Positions 1 through 9,054 are shown, numbered from the stretch's first letter. The stretch: 64,000 bases of DNA from Bacteroidaceae bacterium (GCA_900769465.1 CAAGGT010000191.1:22598-86597), one strand, 5' to 3'. The notes: generated by a model from the letters alone, not told the origin. Program-made: numbers and translations.

Positions 1-194
1 ATAGATACATTGTTCGCAAGAACAAACTCTGCAATGGCATCGAAATCGCACACGGCAATGTTCACATTCTCACCCACCTCCTTGGTGCCGGCGTTACCCG
101 GTGCTACATACAACTTGTCGACTTTAGGACTCTGAGCAATTTTCCAAGCGAGAGCGTGCTCACGGCCACCGCTACCCAAAAGCAATATATTCAT
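1..194 (-). CDS. purD: Phosphoribosylamine--glycine ligase, N-terminal part (cut by window edge)
   Basis: Only the first 64 codons are present; the rest lies left of the window. The translation begins MNILLLGSGGREHALAWKI and continues with SPKVDKLYVAPGNAGT, the nucleotide-binding N-terminal signature of GAR synthetase (ATP-grasp family). The enzyme joins phosphoribosylamine and glycine in de novo purine synthesis in the cytoplasm. The ATG is at 192-194, 35 bases downstream of the stop of the RNA methyltransferase gene on the same strand, so the two may be co-transcribed. The identification rests on a short but very characteristic stretch. Confidence 0.93.
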   Translation of the reverse strand, partial: MNILLLGSGGREHALAWKIAQSPKVDKLYVAPGNAGTKEVGENVNIAVCDFDAIAEFVLANNVS

Positions 195-229
195 AATGTT
201 ATAATTGGTTTTATTCTGTCAACGATATA

Positions 230-1900
230 TCATTTCTTGTCTCTTTTACCACCACGCAATGGTTTGAAATCTCCCTTGTATGGAGACTGGCGCTTGCCGT
301 CACCCTTGCGGTCATACGGTTTGCGACCTTCAAAACCACCCTTGCCTGCGAACTTACCGTCCTCGCGCCCCTGGCGTGGAGTACGGCGGTCATCGCGACG
401 GTCGCCACGGCTGTCGCGTGATGCAAAACGGTCGTCACGGCGCTCACCGCGTGGAGCACGACGGTCATCGCGACGGTCGCCACGGCTGTCGCGTGGAGCA
501 AAGCCCTCACGGCGCTCTGTTCTCTCACCGGCATCTTCGCGGCGTTCTCTTCTAGCCGGTTTTCTGCGGGCCTTTTCAAAATAAGCCTCGAGTTCACGAC
601 GACGGCGCATTGACTCATCATCTATCTCGCTTGAGTAATTGGCATCATTGTTCTGTTTCTTGACAGAGCGCTCTGCGCGTGTCTCGCCATCAAGACCTGT
701 AAGGCGCGACTGGCGCTTCAATGGAGCGAAATCCTTCTGCAACTCATTACCTTCACCACGGAAACCCTTATACTTGCCCTGGAACAGCTCATACTTGCGG
801 AACTCGCAGTCAAGGTCACCATTGTAAAGCGGGATACGTGCCGATGCCTTGAGGCCAATCTGGTCAAAGCAATCATAATTGTTGCTGATTACCCACGCCA
901 CATTTCCCTGGAATGCGTGTTTGAGGCGGGCACCGAGGTCCTTGTATACTTGCAGGAGTTTCTCGGGGACAAGGCGCTCACCATAGGGTGGGTTCACAAT
1001 CATTATCGCGGGTTCGGAGTGTTCCTCGAAATCCTTGATGTCACGGCACTCAATTTCAATGCACTCGTTCATCATCGCCGACTTTACATTACGGCGCGCA
1101 CAGGCAACCATGCGGCCATCTACATCGTAGCCGTAGATCTTGTGTCTGAATTCACGTTCTGCCGAGTCGTCCTCATATATCGATTTGAAGAGCGCGCTGT
1201 CATAATCCTTCCACTTTTCAAAGGCATAGCCCTGGCGGAAGACTCCGGGAGCGATGTTGCGGGCAATGAGCGCCGCCTCAATGGGCAAGGTACCCGAGCC
1301 GCACATAGGGTCAATGAAATCACACTCGCCATGCCAGTTCGTAAGCATAATCATACCGGCTGCAAGAACCTCGTTGATTGGTGCACGACCGGTCTCAACA
1401 CGGTAGCCACGACGATGGAGCGACTCGCCCGAACTGTCGAATGCAAGAGTACACTCTTCACCGGCAATATGTATGTGGAAAATCAAGTCGGGATTGTTGA
1501 GACGTACCGATGGACGTTCACCATACTTGTCGTTGAAATAGTCGGCAATAGCATCCTTTACACGATAGGCAACGAACTTGGAGTGGCGGAACACCTCGCT
1601 GTAGACAACAGCATCGACAGAGAAGGTTGAGGCGGTGTCAAGATGCTGTTCCCACTCGAAAGCCTTTACCGCTTCATACACCTCGTCAGCATTCGTAGCT
1701 TTAAAACGAAGGAAAGGTTTCAATATGCGTACGGCTGTCCTCAAGTGGAAATTCGCCTTGTACATCATTGCCTTATCACCAGTAAAGGAGACCATACGAC
1801 GGCCAATCTGCACATTATTTGCACCCAATGCAACCAACTCCTTTGCCAAGACCTCTTCCAAACCCTGGAAGGTCTTCGCTATCATTTCAAATTCACCCAT
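230..1900 (-). CDS. THUMP-domain class I SAM RNA (guanine-N2) methyltransferase with Arg/Asp-rich tail
   Basis: About 556 residues from the ATG at 1898-1900 (MGEFEMIAKT). An upstream in-frame ATG at 1963 would add an unlikely hydrophobic leader. Order: N-terminal ferredoxin-like/THUMP region, then a Rossmann methyltransferase with DPMCGSGTLPIEAA (SAM binding) and the catalytic NPPYGERL. This matches the N-terminal half of E. coli RlmL (23S rRNA m2G2445) and the YpsC family; the second, RlmK half is missing. The last ~110 residues are a low-complexity tail rich in R, D and G with repeated GDRRDDRR units, probably a flexible RNA-binding extension. The family assignment is firm; the exact target base is inferred. 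It is followed on the same strand by purD and is divergent from the transglycosylase gene. Confidence 0.9.
   Translation of the reverse strand: MGEFEMIAKTFQGLEEVLAKELVALGANNVQIGRRMVSFTGDKAMMYKANFHLRTAVRILKPFLRFKATNADEVYEAVKAFEWEQHLDTASTFSVDAVVYSEVFRHSKFVAYRVKDAIADYFNDKYGERPSVRLNNPDLIFHIHIAGEECTLAFDSSGESLHRRGYRVETGRAPINEVLAAGMIMLTNWHGECDFIDPMCGSGTLPIEAALIARNIAPGVFRQGYAFEKWKDYDSALFKSIYEDDSAEREFRHKIYGYDVDGRMVACARRNVKSAMMNECIEIECRDIKDFEEHSEPAIMIVNPPYGERLVPEKLLQVYKDLGARLKHAFQGNVAWVISNNYDCFDQIGLKASARIPLYNGDLDCEFRKYELFQGKYKGFRGEGNELQKDFAPLKRQSRLTGLDGETRAERSVKKQNNDANYSSEIDDESMRRRRELEAYFEKARRKPARRERREDAGERTERREGFAPRDSRGDRRDDRRAPRGERRDDRFASRDSRGDRRDDRRTPRQGREDGKFAGKGGFEGRKPYDRKGDGKRQSPYKGDFKPLRGGKRDKK
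387..495. repeat. 34-base direct repeat pair inside the methyltransferase tail
   Basis: The bases at 387-420 recur identically at 462-495, a spacing of 75 bases (25 codons), so the repeat keeps the reading frame. It encodes the repeated SRGDRRDDRR segment of the RNA methyltransferase tail. Slippage or unequal recombination here would lengthen or shorten the tail without a frameshift. Confidence 0.9.
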
Positions 1901-1982
1901 AATGTAAAAAATAGTATTTGGGATTCCCCTATAAATATTATGCAAAGGAACAAAAAAAAGCAATGCAAATCAACAAAAGGGG

Positions 1983-2013
1983 TTGATATTTGCGCATAAT
2001 TGAGCTACATTTG
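1983..2013 (+). promoter_or_regulatory. Bacteroidetes-type promoter for the lytic transglycosylase gene
   Basis: TTG at 1983-1985 and TACATTTG at 2006-2013, 20 bases apart, fit the Bacteroidetes sigma-ABfr pattern (-33 TTTG, -7 TAnnTTTG). The ATG at 2044 follows about 30 bases later. The -33 box is only a partial match. Confidence 0.55.
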
Positions 2014-2043
2014 CACTCCTGTAAAAAAAACGCACCATCCATA

Positions 2044-3012
2044 ATGAGACACAAAGCAAGAATATCGTCATTCGTCATAATGGCAGCCCTCATATGCACA
2101 GCAGTTTTTCTGTCAAGCAACAAAACGCAGGACGAGAGAGGCGCCAAGAACGAGATACCCGGAATTTTTACGCCCGAGATACCATTGTACACCACTTTCG
2201 CAGGAGATACAATAGACCTGACACTGCAGGACAGGCGTGAGCGAATGGACAAGGAGATGCTCTCCTTCACATACTCGCACATAAACACTATGCTCATAAT
2301 AAAACGAGCGAACCGCCTTTTCCCCATTGTCGAGCCTATACTGGCGGAGTGTGGCATACCCGATGATTTCAAATACCTGATGATTATAGAGAGCAACGGC
2401 GACCCCGAAGCCCTCTCACCGTCAAAAGCCGGCGGGCTATGGCAGTTCCTTGAAAAGACCGGACGGGACTATGGGCTCGAAGTGAGCGAGGAGATAGACG
2501 AGCGCTACCATACCGAAAAGGCTACACGCGCTGCCTGCAAATACCTGAAGGATTCGTATGAAATATTCGGCGACTGGCTCACCGTGGCTGCAAGCTATAA
2601 CACCGGACGGGCCAATGTCACCAAACGCAGGGAGAGACAGAAGGAGCCGAAGGCCATTGACCTTGTACTCCCCGATGAGACATCGCGCTACATATTCCGC
2701 CTTATGGCTGTAAAGAACATCTTTGCATGCCCGGCCAGATATGGCTTCATACTGCATAGCAGCGACCTCTACCCCACAATCCCCATTGAATGCGAGGCAA
2801 CGGCAAGTGGTACAACAATAGAGTGGCCCGATTTTGCAAAGAAATATGGACTCACATTCCTGCAACTGCGCGAAGCGAACCATTGGATAAGGAGAACGAC
2901 ACTGAACAACAAGAGCGGAAAGAGCTACAAGGTGCTGATTCCCGACAAGAAGGCTCTACGCTACAACCCGGCAGAAACAAAAGCACACAACCCGAACTGG
3001 GTCGTTGAATAA
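2044..3012 (+). CDS. Membrane-anchored lytic murein transglycosylase (GH23, MltD-like)
   Basis: 322 residues from the ATG at 2044 (MRHKARISSFVIMAALICT); an in-frame ATG at 1990 precedes the -7 box and is rejected. A single N-terminal hydrophobic segment (about residues 8-24) acts as signal or anchor. The SLT domain is visible as PDDFKYLMIIESNGDPEALSP, with the catalytic Glu in IES, then AGGLWQF and SYNTGRANV. It should cleave the MurNAc-GlcNAc bond of peptidoglycan with 1,6-anhydro ring formation, in the periplasm. The C-terminal ~60 residues resemble a degenerate LysM-like region (LTFLQLREANHWI, SYKVLIP). The gene is single, ends just before a strong hairpin terminator, and is convergent with rubrerythrin. 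Confidence 0.85.
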   Translation: MRHKARISSFVIMAALICTAVFLSSNKTQDERGAKNEIPGIFTPEIPLYTTFAGDTIDLTLQDRRERMDKEMLSFTYSHINTMLIIKRANRLFPIVEPILAECGIPDDFKYLMIIESNGDPEALSPSKAGGLWQFLEKTGRDYGLEVSEEIDERYHTEKATRAACKYLKDSYEIFGDWLTVAASYNTGRANVTKRRERQKEPKAIDLVLPDETSRYIFRLMAVKNIFACPARYGFILHSSDLYPTIPIECEATASGTTIEWPDFAKKYGLTFLQLREANHWIRRTTLNNKSGKSYKVLIPDKKALRYNPAETKAHNPNWVVE

Positions 3013-3013
3013 T

Positions 3014-3051
3014 AAAAAGATAACCGTGGAGTACTCCACGGTTATCTTTTT
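3014..3051. terminator. Bidirectional intrinsic terminator
   Basis: A perfect 38-base palindrome centred at 3032/3033, with A5 on the left and T5 on the right, lies between the convergent transglycosylase and rubrerythrin genes. It can end transcription in both directions. Confidence 0.92.
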
Positions 3052-3068
3052 ATACTTATACCAATAAA

Positions 3069-3608
3069 TCAATAGTTCTCGGGCTTCAACTGGAAATATG
3101 CCTTTGGATGTGCGCATACAGGGCAAATTTCGGGAGCCATCTTGCCAATGTGCAAGTGACCACAGTTGCGGCACTGCCAGATGCAATCCTTGTCGCGGCT
3201 GAAGACAAGACCGTTCTGCACATTCTCAAGCAACTTCTTGTAACGATCCTCGTGTACCTTCTCAACCTTTGCCACAGCCTCGAACATGGCAGCAATCTCA
3301 ACAAAACCTTCCTCGCGGGCCTCCTTTGCCATTGTAGGGTACATATCGGTCCACTCATAGTTCTCACCCGCAGCAGCGTCTACCAAGTTCTCGGCAGTGC
3401 TACCGATTCCGTGTACAAGCTTAAACCACAATTTTGCGTGTTCCTTCTCCTGGTCGGCAGTCTCCTGGAAGATGGCAGCCATCTGTTCAAAACCATCCTT
3501 CTTTGCCTTGCTTGCATAATATGTATACTTGTTACGAGCCTGGCTCTCACCGGCAAAAGCAGCCCAAAGGTTTGCCTCGGTTTTTGTTCCTTTCAATGAT
3601 TTATCCAT
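3069..3608 (-). CDS. rbr: Rubrerythrin
   Basis: 179 residues from the ATG at 3606-3608 (MDKSLKGTKTEANLWAAFAG); an ATG two codons upstream (3614) is an alternative. The ferritin-like di-iron domain shows FAGESQARNKY, ETADQEKEHAKLW and AKVEKVHEDRY, which supply the Glu/His ligands. The C-terminal rubredoxin domain carries CRNCGHLHIG and CPVCAHPKAYF. This NADH-linked peroxidase removes hydrogen peroxide in anaerobes and sits in the cytoplasm. Length and domain order are typical of the family. It is monocistronic between two hairpins, as expected for an independently stress-regulated gene, though I see no clear operator. Confidence 0.96.
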   Translation of the reverse strand: MDKSLKGTKTEANLWAAFAGESQARNKYTYYASKAKKDGFEQMAAIFQETADQEKEHAKLWFKLVHGIGSTAENLVDAAAGENYEWTDMYPTMAKEAREEGFVEIAAMFEAVAKVEKVHEDRYKKLLENVQNGLVFSRDKDCIWQCRNCGHLHIGKMAPEICPVCAHPKAYFQLKPENY

Positions 3609-3704
3609 AGTCATTTCTATTAAAAGTGTTAATACTATTCCGTATGCAATTATCCTAATTTTCTTCCAAACGGCAAAGAAATTCCGCCACTTTTTTTATT
3701 AAAA

Positions 3705-3750
3705 AAACAAAAAGGACACCCTTTTGTTCAAAGGAGTGCCCTTTTTGTTT
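3705..3750 (-). terminator. Intrinsic terminator after fumarase
   Basis: Inverted repeat with arms at about 3705-3722 and 3731-3750 (outer AAACAAAAAGG/CCTTTTTGTTT, inner CAC/GTG), A-rich on the left and T-rich on the right. It lies about 60 bases past the fumarase stop on the minus strand and upstream of the rubrerythrin start. Confidence 0.8.
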
Positions 3751-3811
3751 ATCAGGGAACAAATAAAAAGCTGCAAGACAAGTGCAATGCGCTTTTTATC
3801 CATTCTATCTT

Positions 3812-5455
3812 TTACTTGCAGCAGCTGCAACGTGGCTTAATTTGCTTGAAAAAGTCGTTGCCCTTGTCATCAACCAGAATGAACGCAGGGAAATCCTCAA
3901 CCTCAATCTTCCAGATAGCCTCCATACCGAGCTCGGGATACTCAACGCACTCGATGCTCTTGATGTTGTTCTGTGCAAGAATGGCTGCAGGACCACCTAT
4001 TGAGCCCAGATAGAAACCGCCGTGCTTCTGGCAGGCATCGGTCACCTGCTGGCTGCGGTTACCCTTTGCAAGCATAATCATTGAACCTCCGTTCTCCTGG
4101 AACAGGTCAACGTAAGAGTCCATACGGCCTGCAGTTGTGGGGCCCATTGAGCCGCAAGGCATACCGGCAGGAGTCTTTGCAGGGCCTGCATAGTAAATTG
4201 GATGGTCCTTGATGTACTGTGGAAGCCCCTCGCCACGGTCGATGCGCTCTTTGAGCTTTGCGTGAGCGATGTCACGGCCAACGATTATTGTACCGTTGAG
4301 TGAAAGGCGTGTAGCGATAGGATACTGTGAAAGCTGGGCACAAACCTCCTTCATCGGACGATTGAGGTCAACACGTACAATCTCTCCCTCGCCTGCGTTA
4401 CGCAAAGCCTCGGGGATGAGTGTTGCCGGTTGGTCATCGAGTTTCTCGATCCAAAGACCGTCCTTGTTGATTTTAGCCTTGATGTTGCGGTCGGCCGAGC
4501 AACTCACACCCATACCTACAGGGCAGCTTGCACCGTGACGTGGCAGGCGTACCACGCGGATATCGTGTGCAAGGTACTTTCCACCGAACTGTGCGCCAAG
4601 ACCAATATTGTGAGCCTCCTTGAGCAACTGTTCCTCGAGTTCTATGTCGCGGAATGCACGACCTGTCTCGTCGCCTGTTGTGGGCAGGTCATCGTAGTAG
4701 TGTGTCGAGGCGAGCTTCACGGTGTGCAGGTTCTTCTCAGCCGATGTGCCACCGATAACGAATGCAATGTGATATGGAGGACAAGCCGCTGTACCCAGAC
4801 TCTTCATCTTCTCAACAAGGAATGGAACGAGAGTAGCAGGATTCAACAGAGCCTTTGTCTCCTGGTAGAGATATGTTTTGTTGGCAGAACCACCGCCCTT
4901 TGTAACCATAAGGAACTTGTACTCCATACCCTCGGTAGCCTCAATGTCAATCTGTGCAGGGAGGTTGCACTTTGTGTTCACCTCGTCGTACATATTGAGT
5001 GGAGCGTTCTGGCTGTAACGCAGGTTCTCCTGTGTGTATGTATCGAACACACCGCGTGATAGAGCCTCCTCGTCGCAGAAACCGGTCCACACCTGCTGAC
5101 CCTTCTCGCCGTGGATGATTGCTGTACCTGTATCCTGGCACAATGGGAGCTGACCTTTGCAAGCCACCTCGGCGTTGCGCAGGAATGTGAGTGCCACATA
5201 CTTGTCGTTGTCGCTTGCCTCGGGGTCGCTGAGGATTTTTGCAACCTGCTCGTTATGAGCGCGGCGAAGCATGAACGATACATCGCGGAAAGCAGTACGT
5301 GACAAGAGTGTCAAAGCCTCGGGAGTAACTTTAAGGATTGGTTTACCCTCAAACTCGCCCACAGAAACACCCTCTTTTGTCAAGAGATAATACTCTGTTG
5401 TGTCCTTTCCATGCTGGAACATGTGGGCATACTTGAATTCAGGAATTGCTGCCAT
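3812..5455 (-). CDS. fumA: Class I fumarate hydratase (iron-sulfur, single-chain)
   Basis: 547 residues, the usual length of FumA/FumB-type enzymes in which alpha and beta domains are fused. The [4Fe-4S] ligands are visible: Cys106 in LPLCQDTGTA, Cys225 in GTAACPPYH and Cys319 in GVSCSADRN, matching the positions known for E. coli FumA. The enzyme interconverts fumarate and malate. In Bacteroidales this lies on the reductive branch that leads to succinate and propionate, and the cluster makes it oxygen-sensitive. The protein ends in a cysteine-rich RCSCCK. The 198-base region upstream, shared with the hflX stop, contains a folded element (5551-5636) that could be part of its leader. Confidence 0.96.
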   Translation of the reverse strand: MAAIPEFKYAHMFQHGKDTTEYYLLTKEGVSVGEFEGKPILKVTPEALTLLSRTAFRDVSFMLRRAHNEQVAKILSDPEASDNDKYVALTFLRNAEVACKGQLPLCQDTGTAIIHGEKGQQVWTGFCDEEALSRGVFDTYTQENLRYSQNAPLNMYDEVNTKCNLPAQIDIEATEGMEYKFLMVTKGGGSANKTYLYQETKALLNPATLVPFLVEKMKSLGTAACPPYHIAFVIGGTSAEKNLHTVKLASTHYYDDLPTTGDETGRAFRDIELEEQLLKEAHNIGLGAQFGGKYLAHDIRVVRLPRHGASCPVGMGVSCSADRNIKAKINKDGLWIEKLDDQPATLIPEALRNAGEGEIVRVDLNRPMKEVCAQLSQYPIATRLSLNGTIIVGRDIAHAKLKERIDRGEGLPQYIKDHPIYYAGPAKTPAGMPCGSMGPTTAGRMDSYVDLFQENGGSMIMLAKGNRSQQVTDACQKHGGFYLGSIGGPAAILAQNNIKSIECVEYPELGMEAIWKIEVEDFPAFILVDDKGNDFFKQIKPRCSCCK

Positions 5456-5550
5456 AGTTTTTGTATGTTAATAGTTAAATGTTATTCGTTTTTGTTTTGT
5501 TAAGTGAATGAATAAAAAGATGCAGTGCACCTTCTATTTTCAGTTCCTGT

Positions 5551-5636
5551 CATTGACAACATCAACTAATCGCAACCCACGCGGCATCACCTTCAGCGAT
5601 GCTTCGCGTGACCTATTGCTGGTGATATTGTCAAAT
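5551..5636 (-). promoter_or_regulatory. Nested inverted-repeat element between hflX and fumarase
   Basis: On the minus strand, near-complementary outer arms (CATTTGACAATATCA against TGATGTTGTCAATG) enclose an inner hairpin with the stems CACGCG/CGCGTG and GCATC/GATGC around GCTGAAGGT. There is no T-run, so it is not a classical terminator. It lies 3' of hflX and about 100 bases upstream of the fumarase start. It could be a leader RNA, a processing signal or a dispersed palindromic repeat. Confidence 0.5.
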
Positions 5637-5653
5637 GTAAAATCTTACAGTTT

Positions 5654-6919
5654 TCACATTTCACTTTCCTCGTCGTAGGTCTGATAAAGGAAATCATTAT
5701 AAGGATACTTTTGCACGTGCAATTCACATACTTTCTTGTAAATGATATCCTTCAAATTTTCAATATTCTGTTTTTCGCGTGCCGAAATGAACAGGCAGTT
5801 ATCGGCAAGTTTATTCATCCAAGTTTCCTTTAGTTCATCGAGCGTGATGTTCTCCTTTGTCTTTGGAGTGAGGTCATCTTCCTCTTTCTGCACATAGGTA
5901 AATGCATCAATCTTGTTGAAAATTACCATCAGAGGTTTGTCGCCGCACTTGAGGTCGGCAAGTGTCTTTTCAACCACCTCAATCTGCTCCTCGAACTCGG
6001 GGTGCGACACATCTACAACGTGCAGCAAAAGGTCGGCCTCGCGCACCTCGTCGAGTGTAGACTTGAACGACTCCACAAGGTCGGTAGGCAACTTGCGGAT
6101 GAAACCTACGGTATCCGAGAGCAGGAACGGCAGGTTCTCGATAATCACCTTGCGCACGGTGGTGTCGAGTGTAGCAAAAAGTTTGTTCTCGGCAAACACC
6201 TCGATCTTGGCAAGCAGGTTCATCAGCGTCGATTTGCCCACGTTGGTATAACCCACCAGTGCCACGCGAATGAGGCGTCCGCGGTTCTTGCGCTGTATGC
6301 TCTTCTGGCGGTCAATCTGCGAGAGTTGCTCCTTCAAGAGCGACATACGGCCCAGAATTATACGGCGGTCCATCTCGAGCTGTGTCTCACCCGGACCACG
6401 CAAGCCCACGCTACCACCCTTTCCGCTACCGCCACCGGAACCACCACCTTGGCGTTCAAGGTGAGTCCACAGACGTTGCAGACGGGGGAGCATATATTTA
6501 TATTGTGCAAGCTCAACCTGCACCTTTGCGTGTGCTGTCTGTGCGCGCATAGCAAAGATATCCAAGATGAGCGACGTACGGTCGAGAATCTTTATCTTGA
6601 TTTCCTTTTCAATGTTGCGTATCTGCTTTGCCGACAGCTCGTCGTCGAAGATAACCATACCAATCTCATCATCAGTATCCTTGAGCATCTCTACATAATC
6701 GGCAATCTCCTTTAGTTTACCTGTACCCACGTATGTCACAGGGTGCGGATGGTCAATGCGCTGTGTAAAGCGCTTAACGACCTCGGCACCGGCTGTCTGC
6801 GCAAGGAACTCGAGTTCGTCGAGATACTCGTTTGTCTTGCGCTCGTTCTGCGTGGCGGTAATCAATCCCACCAGAATGGCGGTCTCCTTCTTAGTTGTCG
6901 ATATAACAAATTCTTTCAT
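5654..6919 (-). CDS. hflX: Ribosome-associated GTPase HflX
   Basis: 421 residues with the HflX N-terminal domain, the glycine-rich linker (GGSGGGSGKGG, then GLRGPGETQLEMDRR) and a G domain: G1 GYTNVGKST, G3 DTVGF, G4 NKID and G5-like SARE. HflX binds the 50S subunit, splits stalled or heat-damaged ribosomes and works in the cytoplasm. The ATG at 6917-6919 gives the conserved start MKEFVISTTKKETAILVG. It is divergent from the secreted-protein gene at 6993 and lies upstream of fumarase on the same strand, separated by the folded element. Confidence 0.96.
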   Translation of the reverse strand: MKEFVISTTKKETAILVGLITATQNERKTNEYLDELEFLAQTAGAEVVKRFTQRIDHPHPVTYVGTGKLKEIADYVEMLKDTDDEIGMVIFDDELSAKQIRNIEKEIKIKILDRTSLILDIFAMRAQTAHAKVQVELAQYKYMLPRLQRLWTHLERQGGGSGGGSGKGGSVGLRGPGETQLEMDRRIILGRMSLLKEQLSQIDRQKSIQRKNRGRLIRVALVGYTNVGKSTLMNLLAKIEVFAENKLFATLDTTVRKVIIENLPFLLSDTVGFIRKLPTDLVESFKSTLDEVREADLLLHVVDVSHPEFEEQIEVVEKTLADLKCGDKPLMVIFNKIDAFTYVQKEEDDLTPKTKENITLDELKETWMNKLADNCLFISAREKQNIENLKDIIYKKVCELHVQKYPYNDFLYQTYDEESEM

Positions 6920-6992
6920 CCAATTATATTTTACGCGAAGATATACAATTTTGCAGAAAAATAGTTATCATTGCATTACAAATATTACAAGA

Positions 6993-7910
6993 ATGAGAAA
7001 GATACTGTTCACTCTACTGCTGCTTTCCTTGCCTGTTATGATTAAGGCAACCGGGCAGATGGCCGAAAGACTGTCGATAAATGGAGAATATTGGCAGCTC
7101 TACTACTGCCCGATAGAAACCGATATGACACTTAGTGAAGAAATAGCAAAAGCCATTGAATTATTGCCCGAAACGATAACCGAAGATAGTATCGAGTGGG
7201 TGAAAGGCCAAAGCACCGCTTTATGGAGAAACTATATTGCAGAATGGGAAATCAAGGACAACAGGTTATTTCTGCGGGAAATCGGAGTTCTATATATTCG
7301 GGAAGTCGGGTACAGATCAGAAGATCACTTTTTTACACTGAATGAAGAGACGCTCAAGGAAATTTTTGCGCCATATTACACATCTGAGGGTATATGCGCT
7401 TCGTGGTTCTGCGACACTATGCGTGCCGGCAGAGGAAAAGAGATTTACTACGAGCACATGGCCTTTGCAAGGCACAACGAGAATGAATGCCTTATAGTTG
7501 TAGACAACGGTGTAGTCCGGGAGACAACCCAGTACAACAATTACCACAAAGAGGGGATAGTGCCGTTTGATGTTTGCAAAGCACTGGCCGAAAAATTTCC
7601 CTGGGAAAGATTCCCCGAATATGAAGAGACAAGTTTTGTCTTACAATTCAGCGACTACATCATTGACGAAAACGGTATGCTGAAAGATTGCAATGTGCAA
7701 TGCATAAGACCCGATAAGTTTGAGTCAACGACCCAGAAAATCCTTTTGATAAAAGCCGTTAAAGAAATTTTAAAAGGATTGACCCCCTGGCCGGTGTGGT
7801 ATATAAACGGTAAATTTGAAACCAGCTTCCTTAATTGGACTTTCCCCTTAAAGAAAGGAGCCAAAATCCCTGATGACGAATGGGGAACACTGGAGAAATG
7901 GACACACTAA
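6993..7910 (+). CDS. Secreted protein of unknown function
   Basis: 305 residues from the ATG at 6993; the longer open frame to 6756 runs back through hflX and is rejected. A signal peptide is clear (MRKILFTLLLLSLPVMIKATG). The mature part is rich in Trp, Tyr and Glu. The last ~90 residues (YIIDENGMLKDCNVQCIR, later ILKGLTPWPVWYING) follow the strand pattern of a TonB C-terminal-like domain, with a cysteine pair, but I cannot assign a family with certainty. The gene is alone, converging on dprA with a 6-base gap. Lower GC than its neighbours may indicate acquisition. Confidence 0.6.
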   Translation: MRKILFTLLLLSLPVMIKATGQMAERLSINGEYWQLYYCPIETDMTLSEEIAKAIELLPETITEDSIEWVKGQSTALWRNYIAEWEIKDNRLFLREIGVLYIREVGYRSEDHFFTLNEETLKEIFAPYYTSEGICASWFCDTMRAGRGKEIYYEHMAFARHNENECLIVVDNGVVRETTQYNNYHKEGIVPFDVCKALAEKFPWERFPEYEETSFVLQFSDYIIDENGMLKDCNVQCIRPDKFESTTQKILLIKAVKEILKGLTPWPVWYINGKFETSFLNWTFPLKKGAKIPDDEWGTLEKWTH

Positions 7911-7916
7911 AAAGCC

Positions 7917-9050
7917 TTACATTATCATAGCCCTGTAACACCCTCCGGCAACAGCTTTGACAAGGCCTTTCATCTCCATCTCAAAAAGCAACGGCAGCAG
8001 CTTGTTTATTGGGATGTTCAACTGCACAACCATCTGGTTCACCTGCAGGCCGTCACTGCTGTCGCGCAAGGCTGTCATTACAGCAGTTTCCTCGGGCGAG
8101 AGGTCGGGGAACAGTTCGGTCTGCAAATCACCGGCACTCTTTTTTGCGGTGGCAACATCCCAGTTCATCGCCTCTATAAAATCGTATGCACTTGTTATAA
8201 GCGCAGCCCTGTTGCGGCTCACAAGTTCGTTGCACCCTTGTGAATACTGGTCGTTGACACGACCGGGGAAAGCAAAGCAGTCACGGTCATAACCCAAAGC
8301 GAGCGAAGCTGTGATGAGCGAACCGCCCTTTGATGCAGACTCTACCACAACAGTAGCATCGGCCATACCGGCAACAATCCTATTGCGCTGCACAAAGTTT
8401 GAGGGGAAAGAGTTTGTCCCGCTCATAAATTCGGTGAGCAGACCACCGTTCTCAAGCATTTGCTTTGCTGTGGTGCGGTGCGCTCCGGGGTATATGCGGT
8501 CGAGGCCGTGCGCCAACACACCGACTGTAGGCAAGCCGGCATTCAGTGCTGCGCGATGCGCGCAGACATCGATTCCGTACGCCAGACCGCTGACAACAAG
8601 TGTACCAGGCACCAAACGAGCAAGGTCGGCAACAAAATTTTCACACAAAGCCTTGCCATATTCGCTTGCGTGGCGCGTGCCCACAATGGAGACGATGCGA
8701 CGGGCATTCAGGTCGGCATTACCGAGCGAATGCAGTACCAGAGGAGCATCGACACATTCGGCAAGGCGGCAAGGATAAGCTTCATCGCCGTAGCAGATGA
8801 GTTTAATACCCTTCGACTCTATGAACTCCATCTCCTTTTCGGCAAGCTCCACAAATGAGCGGTCGCACAACAGTTCACGTAGACGGGGCGATGCAGCCGG
8901 CACGATATTGCATATATCGGCGGCATTCTCTAACAGCTCCTTTGCGCCGCCCACCGTTTCAATGAGTTCCCTTATAAGAGCAAGTTGCGGCACCTGCACC
9001 CGCGAGAGTGCAAGCATCGCAACTTGCCTGTTATGTATATATGCAGCCAC
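7917..9050 (-). CDS. dprA: DNA-processing protein DprA
   Basis: 377 residues. An N-terminal SAM/HhH-like region is followed by the Rossmann-like DprA core: SIVGTRHASEYG, VSGLAYGIDVCAHRAAL, TVGVLAHGLDRIYP, TEFMSG, RNRIVAGMADATVVVES and GSLITASLALGYDR. A C-terminal winged helix (QVNQMVVQLNIPINKLLPLL) completes the usual architecture. DprA loads RecA onto incoming single-stranded DNA during transformation. No other competence gene is nearby. It lies 4 bases downstream of the TPR lipoprotein gene on the same strand and is likely co-transcribed with it. Confidence 0.96.
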   Translation of the reverse strand: MAAYIHNRQVAMLALSRVQVPQLALIRELIETVGGAKELLENAADICNIVPAASPRLRELLCDRSFVELAEKEMEFIESKGIKLICYGDEAYPCRLAECVDAPLVLHSLGNADLNARRIVSIVGTRHASEYGKALCENFVADLARLVPGTLVVSGLAYGIDVCAHRAALNAGLPTVGVLAHGLDRIYPGAHRTTAKQMLENGGLLTEFMSGTNSFPSNFVQRNRIVAGMADATVVVESASKGGSLITASLALGYDRDCFAFPGRVNDQYSQGCNELVSRNRAALITSAYDFIEAMNWDVATAKKSAGDLQTELFPDLSPEETAVMTALRDSSDGLQVNQMVVQLNIPINKLLPLLFEMEMKGLVKAVAGGCYRAMIM

Positions 9051-9054
9051 CTTG

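Noticed and set aside
917..1630. 237-codon plus-strand frame opposite the RNA methyltransferase
   Set aside because: The minus-strand frame has all methyltransferase motifs; the plus frame has none.
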